NCBI RefSeq assembly: GCF_006381105.1
Contig: NZ_VDET01000002.1
Span: 837,546-901,545 of the forward strand
Direction: 5' to 3'
DNA from: Flavicella sediminum
GTDB lineage: Bacteria; Bacteroidota; Bacteroidia; Flavobacteriales; Flavobacteriaceae
Length of the DNA: 64,000 nucleotides
The notes beneath the pieces were generated by a model, which did not search any database, was not told where the DNA came from, and was given only the letters and a program-made list of their open reading frames with translations. Shown piece by piece: positions 9,068 through 18,856 of the stretch; positions within the stretch are counted from its first letter, which is position 1, and each line of letters begins with the position of its first letter. The position numbers and the translations under genes are program-made.

Positions 9068-10981
9068 CTATTTTCCAATGCAAATAATTTCTTTCATGGT
9101 TCTATGATAAATATGTCCGTTGGCATAGGTCATAGAGTTCACCGTCCAAGTTTCTCCTTGTTTCCCTAAATCATTAACAGCGACTAAAGCATTTGCATCT
9201 AAAACATCTGCACTAGCATCAATAACATAAACAAGTCCGATAGCATTGGTAAAAAACACATAATTATTTACCATGGTTGGAGACCCTAAGAAACATTTTT
9301 GAAAACCGTCTCCTCTTGTTCTTGCGTCAAAAGCATGCAATTGTCCTTGTGCATTTAGTCCGTCATTTTTTTGTGCTTGAGCCCAAATATACTTCCCATC
9401 TGCATCAATTTCTTGAGGGACTTCAATATGTTCATTTTTTCCTGTTAAAGTACTATGCCTAGCAATATAGGGTTGGTAACGCACCATAAAAAACAAATCA
9501 TCACCAGCAGAAATATTGCAATGTCTTTGATTTTGTAGATGTTTGATTTCAACATTTTCCTTTAGCACATGTTGTTGTTTTGTTTTATCGAAATTGTATT
9601 GATTTACCTTTGTTAAATTCAATTGAGAAATTAATTTTCCAGTCTGAGTATCAACTGTTAAATGGTCATCTCCACTGTAAAACCAAGAAGCTTTTTTTGA
9701 ATCCCAATGTTGTGTACTTAAAGCACCCCAGCCAGAAATACTGTTTTTTTCTTCTGGTTCCCAACTCCACAGAGCAGTTCCTTGCTTATTTTTTTCTAAA
9801 CTAATCAAACTCAAGCCAACGGGTCTTTCAGGAACACCATGCGGTCCACCTCTACCAATTAAAACTGCTGGCTTTCCTTCAGCGGTTTCCCCAATAATTG
9901 GCGTGTTATAATGTGTTAACGCCTCTTTTGTTACCCAAATTCTTTCCCCTGTAAGCTTGTTGAAAGCATGTAAGTAATTCCAATCAATATTTCTTGTCGA
10001 ATCGCCTCTTACAGGAGGTTCAGTATTCAATATCAAATTTTCAAATAGCATAGAATCAAATTGCTTGTTAAAAGGTTTACCACCCGTGGTTGGTTTCCAT
10101 GTTCGATCCCAAACTGGTGCTCCATCCATTGTAAAACAAGCCATTCCTCCACTTGCATTGATAGCCCAAACATAGGTTCCGTCTGTCATCGGACAAGGGG
10201 TCGTTGCGTCACTAAACCCGTAATTGTACTCACTTGAGATTGTTCCTTTAACCGTTCTTGTCCATGCTATTTGACCTGTATTTGCATTCAAACAAAGCAA
10301 TTGTATATCTGTACTTGCTGCCCCACCCTTCACTGCTTTTTTAAGACTCTCCAAAACTTTATAAGCCGTTCTTAATTCTTCAGACTTATGATGAATGAAG
10401 GTTTTAAGTGCGTTGTTTACATCTGCATAGGCTTTTCCTCTTTTGTCTCTACGCATCATATTTGCTTCAATACTCGGCTTTTCTAGTTCTGAAGCAGCTT
10501 GGTAATGTGCATGTTTTTTCAAAACTTCTTTCCAAATTTTTTCAGGTGTAGCAATAGCTTTTTTTAGTGACTTGTATTTTCGATCTCCTTTTTTTTGCAA
10601 TTTTGCCTCTTCTTTTGCGTAAAGAGCTTCATAGTCGGTTTTAGCCAACTCGAATTTTGCCACTACAGCTGCATGTTTCGGTGAATCTGTTGGAGGGTTG
10701 ATGGTTAAAAATAATTGATCTCCCCAAACAGCAATTCCACTTTGCCCCCCTTCCGGTAAAGTTTGTTTCCATTTGATATTTTCCCCCGTTCTAACGGACC
10801 ATTTTGTAGGAACCTCTAAATTGGTATTAACTTTCCAACTTCCATCAGGACCACCAGACATAGGCCATTGATTTTCACTATCAGCAACTTTGACACTGCT
10901 TTCTTTAGAAAAATTACAAGCCACAAAAAGGATACTTGAGAGCAAACAAATTAGTACGGAATTACTTTTTAATTTCATCAT
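9068..10981 (-). CDS. PQQ-type beta-propeller lipoprotein with helical insertion
   Basis: A 637-residue lipoprotein (lipobox FVAC, Cys22). It starts like planctomycete-type outer-membrane PQQ-like proteins (WPMSGGPDGSWKV). Propeller blades of the 'D/N-A-x-T-G' type follow (LNANTGQIAW, FNKLTGERIWV, VDTQTGKLIS, DASADVLDANAL). A charged, mostly helical insertion (~residues 98-222) interrupts the first blades. Whether PQQ is bound is not clear; many homologues with this fold bind no cofactor. It lies 7 bp from the di-heme peroxidase-like gene and belongs to a redox block with the DUF1552/DUF1592 proteins. Possible roles are sugar dehydrogenase-like oxidation or a structural scaffold. Confident on fold, not on reaction. 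Confidence 0.72.
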   Translation of the reverse strand: MMKLKSNSVLICLLSSILFVACNFSKESSVKVADSENQWPMSGGPDGSWKVNTNLEVPTKWSVRTGENIKWKQTLPEGGQSGIAVWGDQLFLTINPPTDSPKHAAVVAKFELAKTDYEALYAKEEAKLQKKGDRKYKSLKKAIATPEKIWKEVLKKHAHYQAASELEKPSIEANMMRRDKRGKAYADVNNALKTFIHHKSEELRTAYKVLESLKKAVKGGAASTDIQLLCLNANTGQIAWTRTVKGTISSEYNYGFSDATTPCPMTDGTYVWAINASGGMACFTMDGAPVWDRTWKPTTGGKPFNKQFDSMLFENLILNTEPPVRGDSTRNIDWNYLHAFNKLTGERIWVTKEALTHYNTPIIGETAEGKPAVLIGRGGPHGVPERPVGLSLISLEKNKQGTALWSWEPEEKNSISGWGALSTQHWDSKKASWFYSGDDHLTVDTQTGKLISQLNLTKVNQYNFDKTKQQHVLKENVEIKHLQNQRHCNISAGDDLFFMVRYQPYIARHSTLTGKNEHIEVPQEIDADGKYIWAQAQKNDGLNAQGQLHAFDARTRGDGFQKCFLGSPTMVNNYVFFTNAIGLVYVIDASADVLDANALVAVNDLGKQGETWTVNSMTYANGHIYHRTMKEIICIGK

Positions 10982-10988
10982 TATTGGT

Positions 10989-11999
10989 TTAATTGATAAC
11001 TGGTTTAGGTTCTTTTATATATTCTTGCGGAATTTCGCCTGTTAAAGTCTTTAGAAAAAGTTGAATTTTTAAAGCCTCTTCCACGCTAATATCAATTCCT
11101 CTTTCATAGCGTCCCATTTTTTGAATGGCTTTCCATAATTTTTTTGAAGAACTATCGTGAAAATAGGGAGCCGTTTTTTCTACATTTCTTAAAGCAGACA
11201 CTCGGAAAAACATTTTATACATCGGATTTCCATCAATATGGTAATAGCCTAAATCTTTTTGGTTGGGCCAATCGGATACTATGCCAACTTTTTGCAACAT
11301 TTGACCGCCTATATTAGATCCTGTATGACAGGAATAACAACTTTTTGAATTGAACACATGACCACCTTCTATTGCTGCGGAAGACAAAGCGGATAAATCA
11401 CCTTGAATAAATTTATCTATGGGCGCTGGTGTTTTTAATCCGGAAATAAACTGAACCAAAGCATCGATTAAATTTTCAAAACTAATGGCATTTTCACTCA
11501 AATTGTACGCTTTTGAAAATAATTCTTGATACCCTTTTAAGTTTCCAATACGTTCCATTAACAATTCCTTGTCCATTTGCATTTCATGACTACTAGAAAT
11601 ACTTTGTTTTAGCTTTTCTTTTAAGGAATGAATACTACCATCTGCATTGTAAATTGGCAAGGTGTGTACATTGTAAATAGAAGGCACATCTCTAAAAAAA
11701 GAAGTTCCTTTTTGTGCTAAATAATGAGATCCATTGGTGCCATATTTTTTCAAATCGTGACAGCTATTGCATGAAAACCCTTTCGATTTAGACAAACGTT
11801 TGTCGTAGAATAAAGTTTTACCCAAATTTATTGTATGCTTTTCTTTTTCTAAAAAAACAACATCCTTTACAACAGGCTTAAAATAAGGTTGCAATATTTC
11901 ATGTAAATCTTCTGCCTCTTTTTTTAATTCAGATTGTCCAAATCCAAATGAAAAAGAGAGCCCAAATAAAAGACTGAAATAAATTTTATAAAAAGACAT
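10989..11999 (-). CDS. di-heme cytochrome-c peroxidase / MauG-like protein
   Basis: A 336-residue exported protein (signal peptide ending GFGQ) with two c-type heme motifs: CNSCH (Cys77-His81) and CYSCH (Cys221-His225). Segments typical of the bacterial CCP/MauG superfamily are LGKTLFYDKRLSKS before heme 1, RDVPSIYNVHTLPIYNADGS after it, and FRVSALRNVEKTAPYFHD near the C-terminus. Members reduce hydrogen peroxide or carry out long-range oxidations on a partner. It lies 7 bp from the PQQ-like gene and 8 bp from the permease gene, so it belongs to the same transcript. The context suggests electron transfer linked to sugar processing; this is inference. Confidence 0.85.
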   Translation of the reverse strand: MSFYKIYFSLLFGLSFSFGFGQSELKKEAEDLHEILQPYFKPVVKDVVFLEKEKHTINLGKTLFYDKRLSKSKGFSCNSCHDLKKYGTNGSHYLAQKGTSFFRDVPSIYNVHTLPIYNADGSIHSLKEKLKQSISSSHEMQMDKELLMERIGNLKGYQELFSKAYNLSENAISFENLIDALVQFISGLKTPAPIDKFIQGDLSALSSAAIEGGHVFNSKSCYSCHTGSNIGGQMLQKVGIVSDWPNQKDLGYYHIDGNPMYKMFFRVSALRNVEKTAPYFHDSSSKKLWKAIQKMGRYERGIDISVEEALKIQLFLKTLTGEIPQEYIKEPKPVIN

Positions 12000-12007
12000 T
12001 TTATGAG

Positions 12008-13333
12008 TTACGCGACTTTCTTTTTTTGAATAGTTCTAAAGCCATAAGTACCTACTACAAGCATACAAATCATTGGTAAAATAAACGATAAGTTTACTTC
12101 TGGAATATAGCCTAAAAAAGCAATATCATTAAAACCATCACCTCCTAAATCTAAGATTGCCGCTTGAATTGGAGGCATAAAAGCACCACCAACAATGGCC
12201 ATAACCAAACCTGCAGAACCAATTTTTGCTTCATCCCCCATATCTTTTAAGGCAATTCCATAAATTGTTGGAAACATAATAGACATAAATATAGATACAG
12301 ATACTAATGACAGCAATCCTAACATTCCTGGTAATAAAATTGAACCCGCAGCACAAACAGCTCCTGTAAAGCCAAAAATTGCCAATACCTTAGAAGGATT
12401 CATTTTTCTCATCAATCCTGTTCCAATCCATCTTCCTGTTAAAAACAAAATCATGGCAGCAACGTTATAATTTGTAGCTGTAATATCTAATCCGTGGGTT
12501 GCATTTAAATTATCAACATATTGAAAAATAAATGTCCAACACATAATTTGAGACCCTACACAAGCTGCCTGAGCAACCACTCCGCCTAAATAATTTTTAT
12601 TGGCAAATAATTTTGCAAATGAATCAGAAAGACTCATTTTTTCTTCTTGTGGTGTTTTTGGAATTTTAGTAAAAATAATAACGGCCATGATGATCAAAAC
12701 CAAAACCCCCAATGCGATGTACGGAAAACTAATCACACTTAAGTCATTTTCTCTTACTGCTGCCAATTCTTCTGAACCCAAAGCACTATAAGCCTCTGCT
12801 GTATAATCATCCGATCGTAATGCACTCAAAACAAATACTTGAGCAATAATCATTCCTGTTAAAGACCCCACTGGATTAAACGCTTGAGCTAAATTTAAAC
12901 GCTGTGTGGCTGTTCTTTTATCACCCAAAGCTAAAATTAATGGATTTGCGGTTGTTTCTAAAAACGACAATCCACAGGTAATGACCCATAAAGAAATTAA
13001 AAAGAAATTGAAATTTTCAAAGGCGGCAGCAGGATAAAACATAAATGCACCAATAGCATACAAAGACAATCCTAAAATAATACCCGATTTATAACTAAAC
13101 TTTCTAATAAACAAAGCCGCGGGAAGCGCCATAAAAAAATACCCAAAATAAAACGCAGACTGCACCAAAGATGCTTGTAAGTTTGATAATTCTGGCATTA
13201 CCTTTTTAAATGCCGAAACCATAGGATTGGTTAAATCGTTGGCAATACCCCATAATGCAAATAAGGATGTAATGATGATAAATGGGAATAATAATTTTTT
13301 ACTTACAATAGGCGTACTTTCTTGTTGACTCAT
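12008..13333 (-). CDS. MFS sugar:proton symporter, FucP/glucose-galactose permease type
   Basis: A 441-residue protein with 12 predicted membrane helices. It belongs to the fucose/galactose/glucose:H+ symporter group: the N-terminal ANDLTNP segment (Asp33) and SFLETTANP in helix 4 (Glu126) correspond to the proton-coupling Asp and Glu known from E. coli FucP. It probably imports a monosaccharide released by the locus enzymes (galactose or a derivative) across the inner membrane. Being embedded between the DUF1552 gene (82 bp away) and the di-heme cytochrome gene (8 bp) suggests it carries the product of the periplasmic steps. The exact sugar cannot be read from sequence. Confidence 0.87.
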   Translation of the reverse strand: MSQQESTPIVSKKLLFPFIIITSLFALWGIANDLTNPMVSAFKKVMPELSNLQASLVQSAFYFGYFFMALPAALFIRKFSYKSGIILGLSLYAIGAFMFYPAAAFENFNFFLISLWVITCGLSFLETTANPLILALGDKRTATQRLNLAQAFNPVGSLTGMIIAQVFVLSALRSDDYTAEAYSALGSEELAAVRENDLSVISFPYIALGVLVLIIMAVIIFTKIPKTPQEEKMSLSDSFAKLFANKNYLGGVVAQAACVGSQIMCWTFIFQYVDNLNATHGLDITATNYNVAAMILFLTGRWIGTGLMRKMNPSKVLAIFGFTGAVCAAGSILLPGMLGLLSLVSVSIFMSIMFPTIYGIALKDMGDEAKIGSAGLVMAIVGGAFMPPIQAAILDLGGDGFNDIAFLGYIPEVNLSFILPMICMLVVGTYGFRTIQKKKVA

Positions 13334-13415
13334 CTATATTTTATTAGTTGTTGCTACTCTATATTTTACTCACGACAATATATGTCATTTTTACATTTAA
13401 TTACCTTCTATTTAT

Positions 13416-14768
13416 TTAGGACAAAATAGCAGGTAATTTACCTGTACTATCTGAAAAACTATCGCGTTCTACCCCAACTTTATTTAACATGCTTAAAAAC
13501 AAATTAGAAAGGTGTACTTTTTTCGGATCGAATTTTTCATAGGTTCCATGTTGTACGCCCATTTTAGCTCCACCTGCCAATACTAGCGGACAGTTATTTG
13601 CATTGTGAGTAGAACTACAAGCACTTCCGTATAAAACAAGTGTATTGTCTAATAAAGAACCATATTCATCGTGTGTATTTTTCATTCTATCTAAGAAATA
13701 GGCAAATTGTTTGACCAACCACTGATCGTATTTTCCTTGTCGTTCATAATGACCGGGTTTCTTATCATGTGTAATACTATGGTGTCCGCCTAGGTCTAAA
13801 GCAATCTTTGGAAAGGCATCTCCAAACCCCATTCCATCCTCACGCGCCATCATATAGGTCATAACCCTTGTTATATCCGTTTGAAAACCTAAAACCATCA
13901 AATCAATAGTAGACCTTAAATAAGCTTCAGGATCAATGGTTGCATCCACATTTAAATTTAAGGTAGAGGCATCAAAATCTTTTAAAGGAATGTCTAACCA
14001 TTTTTCATTTCGAACCACTTGCTCTTCTACTCTATTCAAAGAAGTCATGTATTCATCTAATTTAGATTTGTCGTTATAGCCCAAACGTTTTTTCAATCGG
14101 TTGCTATCTTCTAAAACCAAATCCACAATTTTTTTACCTTGTTGCAAACTCTTGCGTCTATCAGCAGTACTTCCCCCTCCATTAGGAGAAAAATAACGTT
14201 CAAAAATTTCTCTTTGTCTATGTTCAGAAGGAATTGCTTTCCCTACAGAATCAAAAGATAAAGTAGACGCTCTTGATTTATATCCTACACCACCATCCGT
14301 AGACAATGTTAACGAAGGAATACGAGTATGTTTGCTTAAATGCTGCGCTGCTACTTGATCTACAGAAATACTATTGTTGTATTTATCCCCTCTTAAATCA
14401 CCACCCGTTAGCCAAGTATCTCCAGCAATATGCCCCAACACACTTCTACTATTTGGGTGACTCAATCCTCCTAAGATTGAAATATCATTTCTATAAGCTT
14501 CAAGTGGAGCCAAAGAATTTGTTAATTTATAATTGGCCCCAGCTTGCTCAGGAAACCAATTCCAATCTTTTTCTTTTGTATTCTTAAACCCAGGCATACT
14601 AACACCATTCGGAAAGTACATAAAGCAAAGGCGTTTTGGTGCCGTTGCTACTCCGTTTAACGTGGTTAGTTTTCCCATTCCCATTGCTTCAAGGTAGGGC
14701 AACATACAAGCTGCACCAACCCCCTTGATAAAAGTTCTACGATCTAAATGCCATGATTTTCTACTCAT
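13416..14768 (-). CDS. Tat-exported DUF1552 protein
   Basis: A 450-residue protein with a twin-arginine signal (DRRTFIKGVGAACMLPYLEAM), so it is exported folded. The body matches DUF1552, a family of unknown function common in Planctomycetes and some Bacteroidota and normally encoded beside DUF1592 proteins, as here (23 bp apart). Visible landmarks are LCFMYFPNGVSMPGF, GLSHPN, VLGHIAGDTWLTGG, MMAREDGMGFGDAFP, LGGHHSITHD and LYGSACSSTHNANN. Several conserved His, Asp and Ser clusters would suit a metal or cofactor site. No enzyme activity is established for the family that I know of. Confidence 0.85.
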   Translation of the reverse strand: MSRKSWHLDRRTFIKGVGAACMLPYLEAMGMGKLTTLNGVATAPKRLCFMYFPNGVSMPGFKNTKEKDWNWFPEQAGANYKLTNSLAPLEAYRNDISILGGLSHPNSRSVLGHIAGDTWLTGGDLRGDKYNNSISVDQVAAQHLSKHTRIPSLTLSTDGGVGYKSRASTLSFDSVGKAIPSEHRQREIFERYFSPNGGGSTADRRKSLQQGKKIVDLVLEDSNRLKKRLGYNDKSKLDEYMTSLNRVEEQVVRNEKWLDIPLKDFDASTLNLNVDATIDPEAYLRSTIDLMVLGFQTDITRVMTYMMAREDGMGFGDAFPKIALDLGGHHSITHDKKPGHYERQGKYDQWLVKQFAYFLDRMKNTHDEYGSLLDNTLVLYGSACSSTHNANNCPLVLAGGAKMGVQHGTYEKFDPKKVHLSNLFLSMLNKVGVERDSFSDSTGKLPAILS

Positions 14769-14791
14769 AATCTTTCTATTTAGTTACTTTA

Positions 14792-17700
14792 TTAATTCAA
14801 TTGTCCTTGAAAGGATGGGCTCAAAACAATTTGTTCTAAGACCGTTTGAAATTTATAATTGTCTTTTTTTACATTTTCTACGATTTGCTTCAATTCTTTT
14901 TCATCAGAAAAACTGGTATCTCTACCCAAAGCATAGGCATACAAATGCTCTACCAAAGATTTTGTAAATTCTTCTTTTTTCTTGCTTAGAATATACGATT
15001 TAATTCCCTGAACTCCAATAACTTCAGTCCCGTCAGGAAGTTTTGATTTAGAATCTACAGGTTTTCCTTTCATTTCTTCTCTAAATCGACCTACCGCATC
15101 GTAATTTTCAAAGGCCACTCCGTACGGGTCAATTTTTAAATGACAATCTATACAAGAAGCTTTGTTTCTATGCAATTCTAACTGTTCCTTTAAAGTCATT
15201 TTTTCAAAACCAGGTGTTTCTGGATCCAATTCGGGTACATTGGGTGGTGGTGGTGGTGGCGGATCTCCTAATATTTTTTCCTTTAACCAAACCGCACGTT
15301 TTATAGGATGTGCTTGTACACCATCAGAATGTCCTGTTAAAAAGGCACCTTGCGACAGCAAACCTCCTCTATGTTCTTCAGGCTTTACAGCTACAGGTCT
15401 AAACTGATTTCCTTTGACTCCTGCCACTCCATAAAATTCTGCTAAATTTTGATTTAACATCGCAAAATCAGAATCAATAAAATTCAAAATACTTAAATTT
15501 TCTGCCAATACATGGTGCATAAAATTATAGGTTTCTTCTGCCATATCTTCTTTTACAAACCTTGTAAAATCTGGATATATTTTTTTATTCGTCGTCATAC
15601 TTTTTAAACGATCCACACGCAACCACTCATACGTAAACGCTTTGATCATCTTCCAAATTTTCGGACTTTCAGACATTCTTTTTATTTGGTTTGGTAAATC
15701 TTTTTTCAAACTGGAATGACGTGCTAAATTTGTCAAGGTTTTATCTGGAGGAGAATTCCATAAGAAATAAGACATTTTGGAAGCCAACAAAAATTCGTCA
15801 GTCTCTTTTGCATCTTTCTTTTCTGACTCTAATAAATACAAGAAATTAGGAGAACACAATACCGCCACCAATACTTCCTTAACACTGTCTTCATAACGGT
15901 CAAAATCAGCTCTACCCGCTTTCCAAAAATTCAAATAACGTGTCAGTTCGCCATTTACTAACGGACGGCGATACGCCTTTTCCATAAATTTCTTCAAGAC
16001 CTCAGCCGTATACAATTCTTCGTTGTCCTTGTTAGGCGAATCAAAGAAAATAGCCGTATGACTTTCTGGAGGCCAAACGGGGTGATAAGGTGTTATTAAC
16101 TCCGCAGACTTCAATAAAATTGGAGGGCCATTTTCACCTTTTTGTTTTACCAAGTGGTCATTCCACAAACCAATAATCATGGTATTTGATAACTCATTGG
16201 TTTCATTTAAATCTTTTACTGGCAAAGGCAAGTTTTCTAGCTGCCCTGTAAATTCATAGGTTTTAAAAACACCCGGTGCAGACGTTACTTCTTTACTGGT
16301 ATCAAAAGTTTTATAATCCATTCCATCATCTGTTCTAGAACCTACAAAAGCTCTAATAGAAGGCGTCAAGTTTTCGTATTTTTTCTGATTTTTTGCTGCT
16401 TCAGCCTTTAATTCAGCCGGCAAAGGATTGTCTTCAGAAAGTGGTGTCACTCTAATTTCACTAAACCCAACAAAAAACTTACCGCTAAGCGTAATTGTAT
16501 ACGAGCCTTTTTTTAGCAAACCTAAAGTTACTGGTGTCACAATTTCAGAAGAAGTCGCTAAAGAAGGATCCAATTTCAAACGCTCTTGCACCTTATTAAA
16601 AGATCCGATTTTCATCGCAAAAGAAGGCATGTTTTCTGCGGGCGCATAAGGGTGTACCAAATCTATTTGATAAAAACCTTCCTCTTTTATTTTTAATTTC
16701 AACTTTGCTGTAACAAAGGCATCTGTTTTAGATGCAACTAAAAATTTATCGTCTTTTTTCTGAATATTTTTCTTTTCATAAACATCATCAATAGTTAACA
16801 CAATGGTTTTTTCATTAACGGTTGCTGGTTTGTCTTCACGCAAGCCAATCAAACCTTCTTTAGCAGCCAAGGCATAACCTTTAGAAGCTTGTACACGAAA
16901 CACAAAACTACCAGATGTTGGAAAATTATTCTTTATCAGCATTTTCATATTTGGAGAGGGTCCTTGCCAAGATCTTGGTGGTACATCTTTATGCGGCAAT
17001 GCAGAATACAACATCATTCCATTTTCTTCCACAGAATATCGATCACTTGCAGAACCACGCATTCCTATTCCAATTTTCTTTTTTATTGGATCTACATTTT
17101 GTTTTACATTTCCTTTGCTATCCAACAGTTCAATTAAAAAATCTTCTTTTTTAATGGCCACCGATTGGAAACCACCAAATTCTGCTGCTACTCCTCCTTC
17201 ACCAATTCCTTTTCCAAAAGTTACTTTATAGCTTTTTGATTCAGGTTTCTCTCCAAATACAATTGCTTTGTCTAAAGCTTCTCTGGCTATTTTTTGATAA
17301 TAATCAATATGCAAAGATGAAATTTGTAAAATGTTTCCATTGTTTGTAAAACCCATTTTAGACTTCCCATCATTTGGCAACGTGTATCCAAAATTGATGG
17401 GTAAATTCAACAATTCATTTAGCGAATTTGTGTATTGAGATTTTGTCAAACGACGCGTAACTTTAGTCGCCACACTTCTTTTTGCATCTGCAGCGGCACT
17501 TAATGAATTTGTGATCCAATCTACCACCAGTCTTCGCTCAGCATCAGACATTTGTGGTTTTTTCTTAGGAGGCATTTCACCTGCATTAATTTCATCCAAA
17601 GCAGAGTGCCATTTTTCAGCATCACCACCTGTTTTCATATTCCAATGCAGAATATCTAAACGCATTTCGCCTTTTTGTTTATCTACTCCATGACAACCAA

Positions 17701-18742
17701 AACAATATTTGGCTAAAATTGGTTTTACTTTATTTGTATAATGAATTCCTTCTTTTGAAAGTTTTACTTTTGGCTTCTTTTTTTCAGCTATTGCTAACTG
17801 TAAACGTTCTTTTTTCTTTTTTTCTTGTTTGGCAATTTTCGTTTCTAAAGCCAATAATTTTTGTTCTGGCGTTCTTTTCTCTAAAGAAGTGCTAATCCAC
17901 TCCAATAAATTTTCACGGTCTTGTTCCGTCAACGGATCTTTTTCTTCAGGAGGCATATTTCCTTCCTTTACTTCCTCCCAAACAGCTTCCCATTTTTCAA
18001 GATCGGCAGGATTTGAAAAATCGTAACCAATTACATCCAAACGTAAATCTCCCTTTTGTTTATCTGCGTTATGACACTCAAAACAATTTTTATCTAGCAA
18101 AGGATGAATGGTATCTAAAAAAGCTAGAGTTCTTGGCGCGATAGAATCTTTGGGTTGTGCTTTCATTTTTTCTACCAAAGCTTCAGCTTCGCTTTTTTCA
18201 ACACCAAAAAAAGCTTTCATTGGTGCCGGCATGTCTTTGGTTAAATAATCAGAACCATGTGTTAAAGAGCCTCCAAAATGCCCTGCTACAGAAAGCAGCA
18301 ACACATTGACAAAAAGAATAAATTTATAACCGTAAACAAATTTATCTGATTTTGAAGAAGTCCAAGTACGTAAAACCAACAGCCATACACTTACCAATGC
18401 CGTTGCCCAACCTAACCATTTGTGCAAAAATAATTTTTCAGGATTGTATCCTCCTGATGCGGCAAGAAAAAAACCTAAAACAACCGTAGGCAAAACACTA
18501 ATAACGGTAAACCATAACAATATAGTAGTAGCTCCTTCAACTTGAAGTTTCGGTTTGAGAGTGCCAATAATTTCCAAAACCAAAACACCCAATAAAGTAC
18601 CTATAGGAATGTGTAATAATAGGGGATGGAAATTTCCGAAAAACAAAATGATGGAATCATTTTTTTCTGGTACAATGCTAACAAAGGCTAAGCCCAAAAG
18701 GGACAAGGTAAAAACAAGTGCTATAGATAGGACTAATTTCAT
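14792..18742 (-). CDS. DUF1592/DUF1588/DUF1585 multi-domain c-type cytochrome with N-terminal membrane domain
   Basis: A 1316-residue protein. Residues 1-165 form about five membrane helices with His39, His44, His107, His155 and His162 in or next to helices, like the DUF2231-type domain fused to such proteins. Two planctomycete-type cytochrome domains follow: CFECH (220-224) and CFGCH (347-351), each with a KQKG(D/E)(L/M)RLD tail. Then come the DUF1587/DUF1592/DUF1595-like core, the proline run before NVPELDPETPG (DUF1588), and a third heme motif CIDCH (1197-1201) with DUF1585 at the C-terminus. The periplasmic bulk is presumably an electron-transfer or oxidation module anchored in the inner membrane. 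Paired with the DUF1552 gene. The family's reaction is unknown. Confidence 0.87.
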   Translation of the reverse strand: MKLVLSIALVFTLSLLGLAFVSIVPEKNDSIILFFGNFHPLLLHIPIGTLLGVLVLEIIGTLKPKLQVEGATTILLWFTVISVLPTVVLGFFLAASGGYNPEKLFLHKWLGWATALVSVWLLVLRTWTSSKSDKFVYGYKFILFVNVLLLSVAGHFGGSLTHGSDYLTKDMPAPMKAFFGVEKSEAEALVEKMKAQPKDSIAPRTLAFLDTIHPLLDKNCFECHNADKQKGDLRLDVIGYDFSNPADLEKWEAVWEEVKEGNMPPEEKDPLTEQDRENLLEWISTSLEKRTPEQKLLALETKIAKQEKKKKERLQLAIAEKKKPKVKLSKEGIHYTNKVKPILAKYCFGCHGVDKQKGEMRLDILHWNMKTGGDAEKWHSALDEINAGEMPPKKKPQMSDAERRLVVDWITNSLSAAADAKRSVATKVTRRLTKSQYTNSLNELLNLPINFGYTLPNDGKSKMGFTNNGNILQISSLHIDYYQKIAREALDKAIVFGEKPESKSYKVTFGKGIGEGGVAAEFGGFQSVAIKKEDFLIELLDSKGNVKQNVDPIKKKIGIGMRGSASDRYSVEENGMMLYSALPHKDVPPRSWQGPSPNMKMLIKNNFPTSGSFVFRVQASKGYALAAKEGLIGLREDKPATVNEKTIVLTIDDVYEKKNIQKKDDKFLVASKTDAFVTAKLKLKIKEEGFYQIDLVHPYAPAENMPSFAMKIGSFNKVQERLKLDPSLATSSEIVTPVTLGLLKKGSYTITLSGKFFVGFSEIRVTPLSEDNPLPAELKAEAAKNQKKYENLTPSIRAFVGSRTDDGMDYKTFDTSKEVTSAPGVFKTYEFTGQLENLPLPVKDLNETNELSNTMIIGLWNDHLVKQKGENGPPILLKSAELITPYHPVWPPESHTAIFFDSPNKDNEELYTAEVLKKFMEKAYRRPLVNGELTRYLNFWKAGRADFDRYEDSVKEVLVAVLCSPNFLYLLESEKKDAKETDEFLLASKMSYFLWNSPPDKTLTNLARHSSLKKDLPNQIKRMSESPKIWKMIKAFTYEWLRVDRLKSMTTNKKIYPDFTRFVKEDMAEETYNFMHHVLAENLSILNFIDSDFAMLNQNLAEFYGVAGVKGNQFRPVAVKPEEHRGGLLSQGAFLTGHSDGVQAHPIKRAVWLKEKILGDPPPPPPPNVPELDPETPGFEKMTLKEQLELHRNKASCIDCHLKIDPYGVAFENYDAVGRFREEMKGKPVDSKSKLPDGTEVIGVQGIKSYILSKKKEEFTKSLVEHLYAYALGRDTSFSDEKELKQIVENVKKDNYKFQTVLEQIVLSPSFQGQLN

Positions 18743-18856
18743 AAATGGATTCTAGGTTCTAAGTTGTAGTCAACGTTTTTTGGTTTTAAAAACGCTGTAC
18801 TATAAATATATTCATATTCACAGTTTCCAAAATTACATCAGAACCTAAAAAACTAT

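Noticed and set aside
13334-13368. Direct repeat CTATATTTTA (25 bp apart) upstream of the permease gene
   Set aside because: Low-complexity A/T words repeat by chance in this genome, and the permease gene is probably read from an upstream promoter.
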